A stretch of DNA of 64,000 bases from Actinomadura sp. J1-007 (lineage in GTDB: Bacteria; Actinomycetota; Actinomycetes; Streptosporangiales; Streptosporangiaceae): assembly GCF_009793335.1 (NCBI RefSeq), contig NZ_WING01000002.1, forward strand, positions 744,001 to 808,000, written 5' to 3'. Under the pieces are notes generated by a model that saw only the letters and a program-made list of their open reading frames with translations, was not told the DNA's origin and searched no databases. Of this stretch, positions 8,864 through 17,500 are shown in pieces (positions within the stretch are counted from its first letter, which is position 1; each line of letters begins with the position of its first letter). The translations under genes were made by a program, and so were the position numbers.

Positions 8864-9941
8864 GGCCGTGGTCCAGCGTGCCGCCGATCATGCCGACGCG
8901 CTCGGCCAGCCCGACCAGCCCCGCGCCCGCGCCGGGCAGGGCCGGCGGGCGCGGGCCCGGCGGCAGCGGGTTGTCGATCTCGATGGCCAGGAACGGCCCG
9001 ACCGCCTCGACCGTCACGCGCACGCGGGCGCCCGGGGCGTGCTTGCGGGCGTTGGTCAGCCCCTCCTGGACGATCCGGTAGGCGTGCCGCCCCACGCGGG
9101 CCGGGACCTTCTCCGGGTCGGCGACCCGTTCGTCCAGCGTCACGTGCGCGCCCGCGCGGCGCGACTCCTCGACCAGCGCGGGCAGGTCCGTCAGCGTCGG
9201 CTGCGGGCGCTCCGGCTGCGCGCCCGGCGCGGCCTCGCGCAGCACGCCGATCACCTCCCGCAGGTCCTCCATCGCCTCGTACGCGCTGCGGCGGATGACC
9301 CCGGCGGCGCGGCGCTGCTCGTCCGGCGCGTCGGCGCGGAACTCCAGGGCCCCCGCGTGGACGGCGAGCAGCGAGATCCGGTGGGCGAGGACGTCGTGCA
9401 TCTCGCGGGCCAGCCGCTCGCGTTCGAGCAGCCGCGCCTCCTCCACGCGCAGCCGCTGGCCCTCCTCCGCCTGCCGGGCCCGCTCGGTGAGCGACTCGAC
9501 GAGCTGGCGGCGCGAGCGCACCAGCATCCCGATCGCGACGATCACCGCGTAGACCAGCAGCACCACGGTGACGCTCTCGACGTACTCCCGGTCCGTGCCC
9601 GCCAGCCGGAACGTGACGAGCACCCGGACGGCGTTCAGCCCGGCGACGGCCAGCGCCACCCGCCACGGGCGGTGCGACGCCAGCGTGAACAGGCCCATCG
9701 CCGTCGCGCCCATCGCCGAGGACGCCAGCAGGTCGCCCACCGACAGCAGCAGGGCGACCTGGACCGGCCACCGGCGCCGGAACAGCAGCAGGACCAGGCA
9801 GGCCGCGCCCCCCACCGCCAGGTCCGAGGGCAGGTGGACGTGCTGGCCCGGCATCGGGTCCACCTGCGCCGAGCGGAGCATGAGCAGGCCGAGCACCACC
9901 GCGACGGCCGTGACCGCCGCGTCGGACGCCCTCTCGCGCAT
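8808..9941 (-). CDS. Sensor histidine kinase, NarL-partner (HisKA_3) type
   Basis: Membrane sensor kinase of 377 residues from ATG 9941; an in-frame GTG at 9959 would add six residues. Four to five membrane helices occupy residues 10-145 with almost no extracytoplasmic loop. A coiled-coil linker (QLVESLTERARQAEEGQRLR) leads to the HisKA_3 dimerisation motif REMHDVLAHRIS with phospho-acceptor His182. The ATPase has its N box in EGLTNARKHAPGARVRV and its G box in GAGAGLVGLAERVG. There is no regulator gene beside it, which is unusual for this class. The orphan regulator at 1867-2538 is the nearest candidate partner. Confidence 0.9.
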   Translation of the reverse strand: MRERASDAAVTAVAVVLGLLMLRSAQVDPMPGQHVHLPSDLAVGGAACLVLLLFRRRWPVQVALLLSVGDLLASSAMGATAMGLFTLASHRPWRVALAVAGLNAVRVLVTFRLAGTDREYVESVTVVLLVYAVIVAIGMLVRSRRQLVESLTERARQAEEGQRLRVEEARLLERERLAREMHDVLAHRISLLAVHAGALEFRADAPDEQRRAAGVIRRSAYEAMEDLREVIGVLREAAPGAQPERPQPTLTDLPALVEESRRAGAHVTLDERVADPEKVPARVGRHAYRIVQEGLTNARKHAPGARVRVTVEAVGPFLAIEIDNPLPPGPRPPALPGAGAGLVGLAERVGMIGGTLDHGLSPEGRFRLAARLPLPDA

Positions 9942-10051
9942 CGCCGGCCGGAGTCTCACCAGGCCAACGCTACCCAGCCCGCGGTACGGGGAGACCTCGC
10001 CAAGGTCGCGCCCGCATCGACTTTGGTCCACGGACGGGCCCCGCGCGGCCG

Positions 10052-10822
10052 TCACCGCCCCCGGGCGAACTCCTCGTAGGCGCCGGCCACCTCGTCCGTC
10101 GGCCCGTCCATGCGGATCACGCCCGCCTCCAGCCAGATCGTCCGCTCGCAGGTCTCGCGGATCGTGCCCAGGCTGTGGCTGACGAGGAACACCGTGCCCG
10201 CCTGCTCGCGCAGCTCCCGCACCCGCTCCTGGCTGCGCCGCCGGAACCCCGCGTCGCCCGTCGCCAGCGCCTCGTCGATCATCAGCACGTCGTGGGTCTT
10301 GGCGGCGGCGATCGCGAACCGCAGCCGCGCCGCCATCCCCGACGAGTACGTCCGCATCGGCAGCGAGCTGAAGTCGCCGCGCTCGTCGATGCCGGAGAAG
10401 TCGACGATGTCGTCCGCGCACTCCCGGACCTCCCGCGGGCGCATCCCCATGGCGAGGCAGCCGAGGACGACGTTGCGCTCGCCCGTGAGGTCGTTCATCA
10501 GCGCCGCGTTGACGCCGAGGAGCGCCGGCTGCCCGTCGGTGTAGACGCGGCCCTCGTGCGGCGGCAGCAGGCCCGCGACGGCGCGCAGCAGCGTGGACTT
10601 GCCCGAGCCGTTGCTGCCGATCAGGCCGATCGCCTCGCCCCGGTAGGCGGTGAAGCTCACGCCCTTGACCGCGTGCACCTCGCGGACGGCGGGGGACCGG
10701 CGGCGCCGCAGCAGGCGGCCGAGCGCCGACGGGGCCGGGCCGCGTCCCGCCGCCGAGCCGTGCACCCGGTAGACGATGTGCAGCCCGTCGGCGATGACGG
10801 TGGGAACGCGCGTCTCAGCCAC
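10052..10822 (-). CDS. Polysaccharide/teichoic-acid-type ABC exporter, ATPase
   Basis: ATPase of the Wzt/TagH/RfbE class, 256 residues. Walker A GSNGSGKST lies at 69-77, the family signature YSSGMAARLRFA replaces LSGGQ, and Walker B is VLMIDEAL. The N-terminal 50 residues, with LGRLLRRRRSP before HAVKGVSF, are characteristic of polysaccharide exporters. There is no C-terminal carbohydrate-binding extension. The GTG start overlaps the stop of the upstream permease gene by 8 bp. It probably exports a lipid-linked cell-wall glycan; no glycosyltransferase gene is nearby, so the cargo is unknown. Confidence 0.9.
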   Translation of the reverse strand: MAETRVPTVIADGLHIVYRVHGSAAGRGPAPSALGRLLRRRRSPAVREVHAVKGVSFTAYRGEAIGLIGSNGSGKSTLLRAVAGLLPPHEGRVYTDGQPALLGVNAALMNDLTGERNVVLGCLAMGMRPREVRECADDIVDFSGIDERGDFSSLPMRTYSSGMAARLRFAIAAAKTHDVLMIDEALATGDAGFRRRSQERVRELREQAGTVFLVSHSLGTIRETCERTIWLEAGVIRMDGPTDEVAGAYEEFARGR

Positions 10823-11726
10823 GTCCGTACTCCTTCTCGGCCTGCCAGAAGAAGAGGTAGCCGCCCGCGCCCACCGCGGCGGTCCACGCGAGGACCAGCG
10901 GCCACGCGTGCGCGGGCAGGCCGGACCGGGGCACCGAGTCCATCAGGGCGTACCGCATCAGGTCGATGAACAGCAGTGCCGGATTGGCGTTCAGCAGCGC
11001 GGCGGCCCAGCCCGGGGCGTGCTCGGTGAGCCCCCGCAGGTCGTAGAACACGCCGGAGGCGTACATCCAGGTCCGCATCGCGAACGGCATGAGCTGCGCG
11101 GCGTCGGTCTCCCGCGCGCCGATCCGCGCCACGGCCATGGCGAGGCCCGCGTTGAACGCCGACTGCGCCGCCAGCACCGGGACGACCAGCAGCCAGCGGG
11201 CCGTGACCGGCTCCCCGGACGCCACGACGATCACCATCAGCACGGCCATCGAGAACAGCAGCTGCTGGAGCTGGAGCAGCGTGGAGGCCAGCGGCAGGCA
11301 CGCCCTCGGGAAGTGCAGCGCCCGGATCAGGGCGAGGTTGCCCTGCACCGCCCGCGTCCCCGCCAGCACGGCGCTCTGCGTGAACCCGAAGACGAACACC
11401 CCCGTGCACAGGAACGGCACGAAGCCGTGCGTCCCGTGCCGGGTGCCGAGCAGCAGCCCGAAGACCAGGTAGTAGACCGCCGCGTTCAGCAGCGGCGTGA
11501 TGACCTGCCAGAGCCCGCCGAGCCGCGCGCCGGTGTGCATGGCGTTCAGCCGGGCGGTGGCGAACGCGGCGATGAAGTGGCGGCGCGACCACAGCCGCCG
11601 CCCGTAGACGGCCGGGCCGGGCCGGGACCCGCTCACCGTCAGCCCGTACCGCGCGGCCAGCTCGGCGGGTCCCACCTCCGTGTCCGGGGCCCGCGTCGCG
11701 GCGCCGGCCCGCTGTCGTCCGCTCAC
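10815..11726 (-). CDS. Polysaccharide-type ABC-2 permease
   Basis: Membrane partner of the adjacent Wzt-like ATPase, 303 residues. It has the ABC-2 N-terminal block RRHFIAAFATARLNAMHTGA, then LGGLWQVITPLLNAAVYYLVF, the classical Wzm/TagG signature for polyol-phosphate or polysaccharide exporters. Six hydrophobic segments are visible from about residue 75 to 290, and the C-terminus FFWQAEKEYGRG is typical of the family. The start is GTG 11726. The gene pair reads leftward from a short promoter region shared divergently with a TetR gene. Confidence 0.9.
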   Translation of the reverse strand: MSGRQRAGAATRAPDTEVGPAELAARYGLTVSGSRPGPAVYGRRLWSRRHFIAAFATARLNAMHTGARLGGLWQVITPLLNAAVYYLVFGLLLGTRHGTHGFVPFLCTGVFVFGFTQSAVLAGTRAVQGNLALIRALHFPRACLPLASTLLQLQQLLFSMAVLMVIVVASGEPVTARWLLVVPVLAAQSAFNAGLAMAVARIGARETDAAQLMPFAMRTWMYASGVFYDLRGLTEHAPGWAAALLNANPALLFIDLMRYALMDSVPRSGLPAHAWPLVLAWTAAVGAGGYLFFWQAEKEYGRG

Positions 11727-11760
11727 GTCGGTATCCTTCCCGGCATTTCACGACAGAACG

Positions 11761-11790
11761 CTACCGTCCCGTCGTCCCGTTCGACGGTAG
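11761..11790. promoter_or_regulatory. Inverted repeat in TetR/ABC divergent gap
   Basis: CTACCGTC (11761-11768) and GACGGTAG (11783-11790) form an 8-bp perfect inverted repeat with a 14-bp spacer, midway between the divergent ABC permease start (11726) and TetR start (11862). It could be a TetR-type operator controlling both genes, or a leader stem-loop. The assignment rests on position and symmetry only. Confidence 0.5.
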
Positions 11791-11861
11791 GGCAGGGCCA
11801 CGTCGGAACGCAACCGTTTCGTCGTGGCGGGCGCGTACCGCCGTGCCGGTAGGGTGAGGCC

Positions 11862-12488
11862 ATGCCAGCCGATCCCCGGGCCTCCCGGCGTGCCCCCGCC
11901 GGAGCCGCCGTGCTCCGGGAGGACATCACCGAGGCCATCCGGCTCGCCGTCCTGGAGGAGCTCGCGGCGCACGGCTACGGGCGGATGTCGATCGAGGCCG
12001 TCGCCCGCCGGGCCGGCGTCGGCAAGACCGCCGTCTACCGGCGGTGGCCGTCCAAGCTGCGGCTGGTCATCGACGTGGTGTCGGCCGTCGCCGTCCAGGA
12101 CGTGGCGATCCCCGACACCGGCACGCTGCGCGGGGACGTCCGCGACCTGCTGGGCAAGATCGCCCGCGCGCTGCGCGACCCGCTGGCCACCCAGATCGTC
12201 CCCGACCTGCTCGCCGAGGCGGCCCGCAACCCCGACATCGCCCGCACCCTGGAGGCGGCGCTCCGCGACACCCAGCAGAGCGTGGTCACCGAGGTGCTCG
12301 GCAACGCGGCGGCCCGCGGCGAGCTGCCCGCGGGCGCCGACGCCGACCTGGCCCTCGACCTGATCACGGGCCCGCTCTACTGGCGCCTCGCCGTGGCCCG
12401 CACCACCCTGCCCGCCGACTACCTGGACGACCTGGCCGCCGCCACCACCGCCGCCCTCACCGCGCCCCGCACGACTCGGGACGGCTAA
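11862..12488 (+). CDS. TetR/AcrR-family regulator
   Basis: Regulator of 208 residues. The N-terminal TetR helix-turn-helix spans about 19-66: ITEAIRLAVLEELAAHGYG, then MSIEAVARRAGVGKTAVYRR and WPSKLRLVIDVV. The helical C-terminal ligand domain resembles the TetR_C_11/C_33 group common in actinomycetes (ADLALDLITGPLYWRLAV). The start is ATG 11862 behind a weak GGTGAGG. It is divergent from the polysaccharide exporter pair, its most likely target. The ligand is unknown. Confidence 0.93.
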   Translation: MPADPRASRRAPAGAAVLREDITEAIRLAVLEELAAHGYGRMSIEAVARRAGVGKTAVYRRWPSKLRLVIDVVSAVAVQDVAIPDTGTLRGDVRDLLGKIARALRDPLATQIVPDLLAEAARNPDIARTLEAALRDTQQSVVTEVLGNAAARGELPAGADADLALDLITGPLYWRLAVARTTLPADYLDDLAAATTAALTAPRTTRDG

Positions 12489-12530
12489 GGGGCTCCTCCA
12501 ACGCCCCAAGCCATCGCGCGAGTGCGTTGA

Positions 12531-12574
12531 CTGTCCGGGGGAGGCGAGGCCGAAGGCGAGCCTCCCCCGGACAG
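12531..12574. terminator. Strong stem-loop, bidirectional terminator candidate
   Basis: A 15-bp perfect stem, CTGTCCGGGGGAGGC (12531-12545) with GCCTCCCCCGGACAG (12560-12574), encloses a 14-nt loop that itself contains a GCC-GAA-GGC mini-hairpin. It lies 42 bp after the TetR stop and about 75 bp after the convergent L,D-transpeptidase stop. There is no U tract, as usual in high-GC actinomycetes. Confidence 0.75.
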
Positions 12575-12609
12575 ATCGCGAAGCGATGCAGCACTCGCAA
12601 AGCAGCGGT

Positions 12610-12639
12610 CAGGACGCGAGCCGCCAGGCGAGCGTCCTG
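12610..12639. terminator. Second stem-loop after L,D-transpeptidase gene
   Basis: CAGGACGC (12610-12617) pairs with GCGTCCTG (12632-12639), 11 bp beyond the stop of the leftward L,D-transpeptidase gene. It is likely that gene's own terminator. With the neighbouring hairpin and the arms GCGAGTGC (near 12518) and GCACTCGC (near 12591), it makes the convergent gap unusually rich in inverted repeats. Confidence 0.6.
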
Positions 12640-12649
12640 GGCCGGGGCT

Positions 12650-13867
12650 TCAATTAAGCGCTGTGCCCGTGACCGGGGCGCCGAGGGCGCTGCCCTTGAG
12701 CCACTCGGTCCAGGACTTGGCCCAGGGGGTCGGGCCGTTGCCGAACTGGAGCTTGCGGGTCGTGCCCGTGACCTCGATGATGTCGCCCCGGTTGGTGAAG
12801 TCGAAGAACCACTTGGCGTCGTCGGGGGCGGCGTTCACGCAGCCGTGGCTGACGTTGGAGTTGCCCTGCGAGCCGGTCGACCACGGCGCGGAGTGGACGA
12901 ACGTGCCGCTGTAGGTCATGCGGACGTTCCACTTGGTCGGGATCCGGTACGCGCCGGGGTCGCCGGTCGTGGCGGAGTCCATCACCATGCTCGCGGCCTT
13001 CTCCTGCGCGATCATGACGCCGGTGTAGCTGTCGTCGCCGGGCTTGCCGAGGCTGACCTTCATGGTCCGCTCGGTGCTGCCGCCGTTGGTCACCTTCGCC
13101 CGGTGCGTCTCGGCGTTGATCGTGGTGATGTGCCTCGGGCCCACGGTGAACGTGAGCGTGCGGTCCTTCATGCCCCAGAGGCCGTCGCCCGCCTTCAGGC
13201 CCGCCAGCCTCGCGACGACCTTGACCTTCTCGCCGGACGGCCAGTACTCGCGGGGCCGGAAGTCGACCTCCTTGTCGCTGATCCAGTACCAGGCGCCCTC
13301 GACCGGCTTGGACATGCGCACCTCAAGGGCGCGCTCCACCGCCTGCTTTCCGGCCTTGGTCGGCACCGGCTGGGTCAGCAAGAGCTGGACGGGCATCCCG
13401 ACGCCGACCGTCTCGCCCTCCAGCGGCGACATCCCGCTCTCCAGCTTCTTGCGCGGTGTCAGCGTCGTGAACGCCGCCGTGGCGTTGATCTGCTTGCCGC
13501 CGTCGCCGGTGCCGCGCGCGGTGACCGTGTAGGACGTCGCCGGGCGCAGCGGACGCGTCGTCCGCCACGACTTCCCGTCGGGCGCGAGGGCGCCCTCGGC
13601 CTTGTAGCGGCCCTTGGCGTCGGCGACGGTCACCGCGGTGACCTTGGCCTTGTCGGCCTTCACCGTCACCGGCTGGTCGGGCGACACCTGCCTGGCGCCC
13701 TGCGCCGGGCTGATCGCGAGCGTCCCGGCGGGACCGCCGTCCTTGCCGCCGTCCTTGCCGCCGTCGCCGTCGCCCCCCGACGAGCAGCCGGCGGCGACCG
13801 CCGCCGCGCAGACGATCGCCACTCCCGCGAGCCCGGCCCGACCCTTGAGCACCTTGGAACTCCTCAT
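12650..13867 (-). CDS. L,D-transpeptidase lipoprotein (YkuD domain)
   Basis: Cell-envelope enzyme of 405 residues that makes 3-3 peptidoglycan cross-links, the mode used heavily by mycobacteria and other actinobacteria. The signal peptide ends in a lipobox VAAGC, giving lipid-modified Cys28, followed by a Gly/Asp/Lys linker. Two Ig-like domains (about 45-250) precede the YkuD catalytic domain, with its motif in NVSHGCVNAAPDDAKWFFD (His341, Cys343). The C-terminal tail beyond the catalytic domain is short. The ATG at 13867 is chosen because it begins directly at the signal peptide. The architecture matches mycobacterial LdtMt2-like enzymes and the length is normal. Confidence 0.93.
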   Translation of the reverse strand: MRSSKVLKGRAGLAGVAIVCAAAVAAGCSSGGDGDGGKDGGKDGGPAGTLAISPAQGARQVSPDQPVTVKADKAKVTAVTVADAKGRYKAEGALAPDGKSWRTTRPLRPATSYTVTARGTGDGGKQINATAAFTTLTPRKKLESGMSPLEGETVGVGMPVQLLLTQPVPTKAGKQAVERALEVRMSKPVEGAWYWISDKEVDFRPREYWPSGEKVKVVARLAGLKAGDGLWGMKDRTLTFTVGPRHITTINAETHRAKVTNGGSTERTMKVSLGKPGDDSYTGVMIAQEKAASMVMDSATTGDPGAYRIPTKWNVRMTYSGTFVHSAPWSTGSQGNSNVSHGCVNAAPDDAKWFFDFTNRGDIIEVTGTTRKLQFGNGPTPWAKSWTEWLKGSALGAPVTGTALN

Positions 13868-13970
13868 CGCTCGACACGGGATTCCCCCCGTTCGCCAGAG
13901 TATGCGGCGTCGCGCCCCGATCTGGTCGGGACGACGGATACGCGGCGCGCGGAGGAGGCCCGGAACGGGA

Positions 13971-14008
13971 CGGACCGTGCGGCCCTCCGGGGAGGGGCGC
14001 ACGGTCCG
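13971..14008. terminator. Terminator of the tkt-pgl operon
   Basis: CGGACCGTGCG (13971-13981) pairs perfectly with CGCACGGTCCG (13998-14008), and the intervening CCCTCC/GGAGGG extends the stem to about 17 bp with a minimal loop. It lies 25 bp beyond the pgl stop and so is well placed to end the leftward carbon-metabolism operon. Confidence 0.75.
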
Positions 14009-14032
14009 CGACCGGCCGGTGGAGCGGCGTGC

Positions 14033-14809
14033 CTAGGGCGAGGCGATGCGCTCGATGCCGGGCGGCAGCTCCGCCGCCGCGGCGCGGTCGAGCAGGTACA
14101 GCGTGGCGCGCCGCCCGCGCGCGCCCGCGACCGGGACCTGGACGGGGCCCGCGCCCGACAGGCCGAGCCGTACGGCCTTGGCCTTCGACGAGCCCGCCGC
14201 CAGCACCCACACCTCGTGCGCCGCCCTGATCGCGGGCAGCGTCAGGGACAGCCGCGTCGGCGGCGGCTTCGGGGCGCCGCGCACCGCGACGACCGGGCGC
14301 TCGTCGTACAGCGCGGGCATCTCCGGGAACAGCGACGCCACGTGCGCGTCCGGCCCGACGCCGAGCATCAGCACGTCGAACGACGGGACGGGCCCGTGGT
14401 CCTCGGGACGGGCGGCGGCGCGCAGCTCGGCCGCGTACCGTTCGGCGGCCAGCTCCGGGTCGCCGTCGTCGGGGCCGTCGCTCGCGGGCATCGGGTGCAC
14501 CCGCGCCGGGTCGAGGCCGACGTGCGAGAGCAGCGCGTCGCGGGCGCCGGTCTCGTTGCGGTCGGGGTCGCCGGTCGGCAGGAACCGCTCGTCGCCCCAC
14601 CACACGTCCAGCGCGCGCCAGTCGATCGCGTCGCGCGCGCCGGTCGCGGCGAGCGCGGCCAGCACGGCGGTGCCGACGCCGCCGCCGGTCAGCACGACCG
14701 ACGCCGACCCGCGCGCCGCCTGCGCGTCCACGATCCGCGTCACCAGCCGCGCCGCGACCGCCTTGGCCAGCAGCTCCTGGTCGCGGTGGACCAGGACCGT
14801 CGGCGTCAC
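14033..14809 (-). CDS. pgl: 6-phosphogluconolactonase
   Basis: Cytosolic enzyme (258 residues) hydrolysing 6-phosphogluconolactone, second step of the oxidative pentose phosphate pathway. The sugar-phosphate isomerase-like fold is shown by VVLTGGGVGTAVLAAL near residue 38, WWGDERFLPTGDPDRNET near 70, and MLGVGPDAHVASLFPE, where family members usually read GxGxDGHTASLFP. The change DGH to DAH is conservative, with the histidine kept. The GTG at 14809 overlaps the opcA stop (GTGA), so it is the last gene of the operon, followed by a strong terminator. Confidence 0.93.
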   Translation of the reverse strand: MTPTVLVHRDQELLAKAVAARLVTRIVDAQAARGSASVVLTGGGVGTAVLAALAATGARDAIDWRALDVWWGDERFLPTGDPDRNETGARDALLSHVGLDPARVHPMPASDGPDDGDPELAAERYAAELRAAARPEDHGPVPSFDVLMLGVGPDAHVASLFPEMPALYDERPVVAVRGAPKPPPTRLSLTLPAIRAAHEVWVLAAGSSKAKAVRLGLSGAGPVQVPVAGARGRRATLYLLDRAAAAELPPGIERIASP

Positions 14810-15885
14810 GACTCTTCCGCCGGCTTCTTGCGGGCCGCGCGCGGCTTGGCCGTACGGCTCGCGGAAGCCTTGCCCTCCGACGTCCCGGCCGACGTCCCGC
14901 GCGCGGCGCCCTCGGCGGTCGCGGCGCTCGGCGAGTCCGACACCGGGTCGGCGGCGACGCCCTGCGACGACCCGGCCGCCAGGTCCTTGGCGAAGCGGAC
15001 CGCCGCCTCCTGGTAGACCTCGTCGGGGTCGAGGCGGCGCAGCTCCTCGGCGAGCAGCTCGGGCATGTGCCGCCGCATCAGCGACACCTGCCGGTCGGGC
15101 TGGCCGGTCCGCGACAGCGTCGCGACCCGCCCGTCCGGGCGGGAGATGCCGAGCTCGCCGGACTCGGTCGCGAGCCGCACCCCGGTGATCCCCGGACCGT
15201 CCGACACGGCGCGGCCGACCGGCACGCCGAGCCGCACCGACAGCCACGCGGCCAGCAGCTCCGCGCTCGGGCTGTCGGGCTCGGCCGCCACCTCGCCGGA
15301 GACGATCTCGTCGTGGTCCTGGTCGAGCGCCGCCGCGAGCAGCGACCGCCACGACGTCAGCCGGGTCCACGTGAAGTCGGTGTCGCCCGGCTGGTAGCCA
15401 TTGGCGAGCTGCGCGAGCGTGCCGAGCCGGTCGCGGGCCGCGTACGAGTCGGTCACGCGGCGCTGCGCGAGCCGGCCGAGCGGGTCGGCCGACGGCACCT
15501 TCGGGACCTTGCCGCCCGGCCACCACGTCACCACGGGCGTGTCGGGCATCAGCAGGGGGACCACCACCGAGTCGGCGTGCTCGGCGAGCGGCCCGTACAT
15601 GCGCAGCAGCACGGTCTCGCCGGGGCCGGTCTCGCCCATCCGGATCTCGGCGTCCAGCCGGGAGGAGTTGCCGCGCGCGTCGCGGGAGATGACGGTCAGG
15701 ACGCGGCAGGGGTGCTCGCGGGCCGCCTCGGTGGCCGCCCGGACCGCGTCGTACTGCGCCGACTCGTCCGTCACGATGATCAGCGTCAGCACCATGCCGA
15801 TCGCCGGCCCGCCCATCAGGTGCCGGGCCTGCGTCAGCGCGTCCTGGATGCGCCGGGTGGTGGTGTCGGTGAGATCGATGTTCAT
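14806..15885 (-). CDS. opcA: Glucose-6-phosphate dehydrogenase assembly protein OpcA
   Basis: Actinobacterial/cyanobacterial OpcA, 359 residues, needed for assembly or redox-sensitive activation of glucose-6-phosphate dehydrogenase. Recognised by RVLTVISRDARGNSSRLDAE near residue 61, then VVPLLMPDTPVVTWWPGG and the C-terminal EVYQEAAVRFAKDLAAGS. A basic Lys/Arg/Ala-rich tail (KPRAARKKPAEES) follows. It begins 2 bp after the zwf stop and ends overlapping pgl, the canonical zwf-opcA-pgl arrangement. The start is ATG 15885. Confidence 0.94.
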   Translation of the reverse strand: MNIDLTDTTTRRIQDALTQARHLMGGPAIGMVLTLIIVTDESAQYDAVRAATEAAREHPCRVLTVISRDARGNSSRLDAEIRMGETGPGETVLLRMYGPLAEHADSVVVPLLMPDTPVVTWWPGGKVPKVPSADPLGRLAQRRVTDSYAARDRLGTLAQLANGYQPGDTDFTWTRLTSWRSLLAAALDQDHDEIVSGEVAAEPDSPSAELLAAWLSVRLGVPVGRAVSDGPGITGVRLATESGELGISRPDGRVATLSRTGQPDRQVSLMRRHMPELLAEELRRLDPDEVYQEAAVRFAKDLAAGSSQGVAADPVSDSPSAATAEGAARGTSAGTSEGKASASRTAKPRAARKKPAEES

Positions 15886-15887
15886 CG

Positions 15888-17409
15888 CTAGAGTCGCCTC
15901 CAAGTACGGCCGTCGCGCGCCATCAGCTCGTCGGCGCTGTCGGGCCCGTAGCCGCCGGACTTGTACTGGTCGAGCGCGCCCTGCGCGGCCCAGTACTCCT
16001 CGATCGGGTCGAGGATCTTCCAGGACAGCTCGACCTCCTCCTGCCGGGGGAACAGCGGGGGGTCGCCGATCAGCACGTCGAGCAGCAGCCGCTCGTACGC
16101 CTCGGGGGACGCCTCGGTGAACGACTCGCCGTAGGCGAAGTCCATGTTGACGTCGCGGATCTCCATCGAGGTGCCCGGCACCTTCGACCCGAACCGCACC
16201 GTGATGCCCTCGTCCGGCTGCACCCGCATCACCAGGGCGTTCTGCCCGAGCTCCTCGGTGTCGGTGTGCGAGAACGGCAGGTGCGGCGCCTGCTGGAACA
16301 CCATCGCGACCTCGGTCACGCGGCGGCTGAGGCGCTTGCCGGTGCGCAGGTAGAACGGCACCCCGGCCCAGCGGCGGTTGTCGATGTCGAGCTTGACGGC
16401 CGCGTAGGTCTCGGTGTGGGAGTCCTTCGGGATGCCCTCCTCGTCCAGGTAGCCGCGGACGTTCACGCCGCCCTGCCAGCCCGCCGCGTACTGCCCGCGC
16501 GCGGTGGAGGTGGCGAGGTCGCCCGGCACCCGCACCGAGGACAGGATCTTGGCCTTCTCGGCGCGGACGGCCTCGGCGCTGAACGAGGTGGGCTCCTCCA
16601 TCGCGGTCAGCGCGAGGAGCTGGAGCAGGTGGTTCTGGATCACGTCGCGGGCGGCGCCGATCCCGTCGTAGTAGCCCGCGCGCCCGCCGATGCCGATGTC
16701 CTCGGCCATCGTGATCTGCACGTGGTCGACGTACGACCGGTTCCAGATCGGCTCGAACATCGTGTTGGCGAACCGCAGCGCCAGGATGTTCTGCACCGTC
16801 TCCTTGCCGAGGTAGTGGTCGATCCGGAAGATCGACTCCTCGGGGAAGACGCGGTGCACGGTGTCGTTGAGCTCCTGCGCGCTCGCCAGGTCGTGCCCGA
16901 ACGGCTTCTCCACGACGACCCGCCGCCATGCCCCGTGGCCGCGCTCGGCGAGGCCGCTGCGCTGGAGCTGCTCCACGACCTGGGGGAAGAACTTCGGGGG
17001 ATCGACAGGTAGAAGGCGTAGTTGCCGCCGGTGCCGCGGCTCTCGTCCAGCTCCTTGACCGCCATCGCGAGCGCGTCGAACGCGCCCGGGTCGCCGAACT
17101 CGCCGGGCACGAAGTGCATGCCCTCGGCGAGGTGCTCCCAGACGTCCTCGCGGAACGGGGTGCGCGCGTGCTCCTTGACGGACTCGTACGCGATCTGGCG
17201 GAAGTCCTGGTGGTCCCACTCGCGGCGGGCGAAGCCGACCAGCGAGAACCCCGGGGCAGCAGCCCCCGGTTGGCCAGGTCGTAGATCGCCGGCAGCAGCT
17301 TCTTGCGCGACAGGTCCCCGGTCACGCCGAACAGCACCAGCACGCACGGTCCGGCGACCCGTGGCAGGCGCTTGTCGCGCGGATCGCGGAGCGGGTTGGC
17401 GGTGGTCAC
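15888..17409 (-). CDS. zwf: Glucose-6-phosphate 1-dehydrogenase, two apparent frameshifts
   Basis: Entry enzyme of the oxidative pentose phosphate pathway (NADP+ to NADPH). The nucleotide motif LFGVTGDLSRKKLLP lies near residue 26, VVEKPFGHDL and RIDHYLGKETVQNILALRFA carry the substrate lysines and catalytic histidine, and the C-terminus ends in ARDGRTWRRL. The frame breaks at the C run 17249-17252 (after NRGLLPRG) and at the G run 16996-17000 (after YLSIP). One added base at each restores a continuous 507-residue protein of normal length. Since this is a central operon gene with all motifs kept, I infer read errors. The start is GTG 17409. Confidence 0.9.
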
Positions 17410-17500
17410 GTGGCGGCCCCCTCTTCTCGCACTATGCCGTGGACCGTTCTTGCCCACTGACTCGTCCTGCTATCACTACGTGTCGCCGGTGACGGCGGAC

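Noticed and set aside
10052..11726. Complete capsule or teichoic acid gene cluster
   Set aside because: Only the exporter ATPase and permease are present; no glycosyltransferase, polymerase or nucleotide-sugar genes adjoin.
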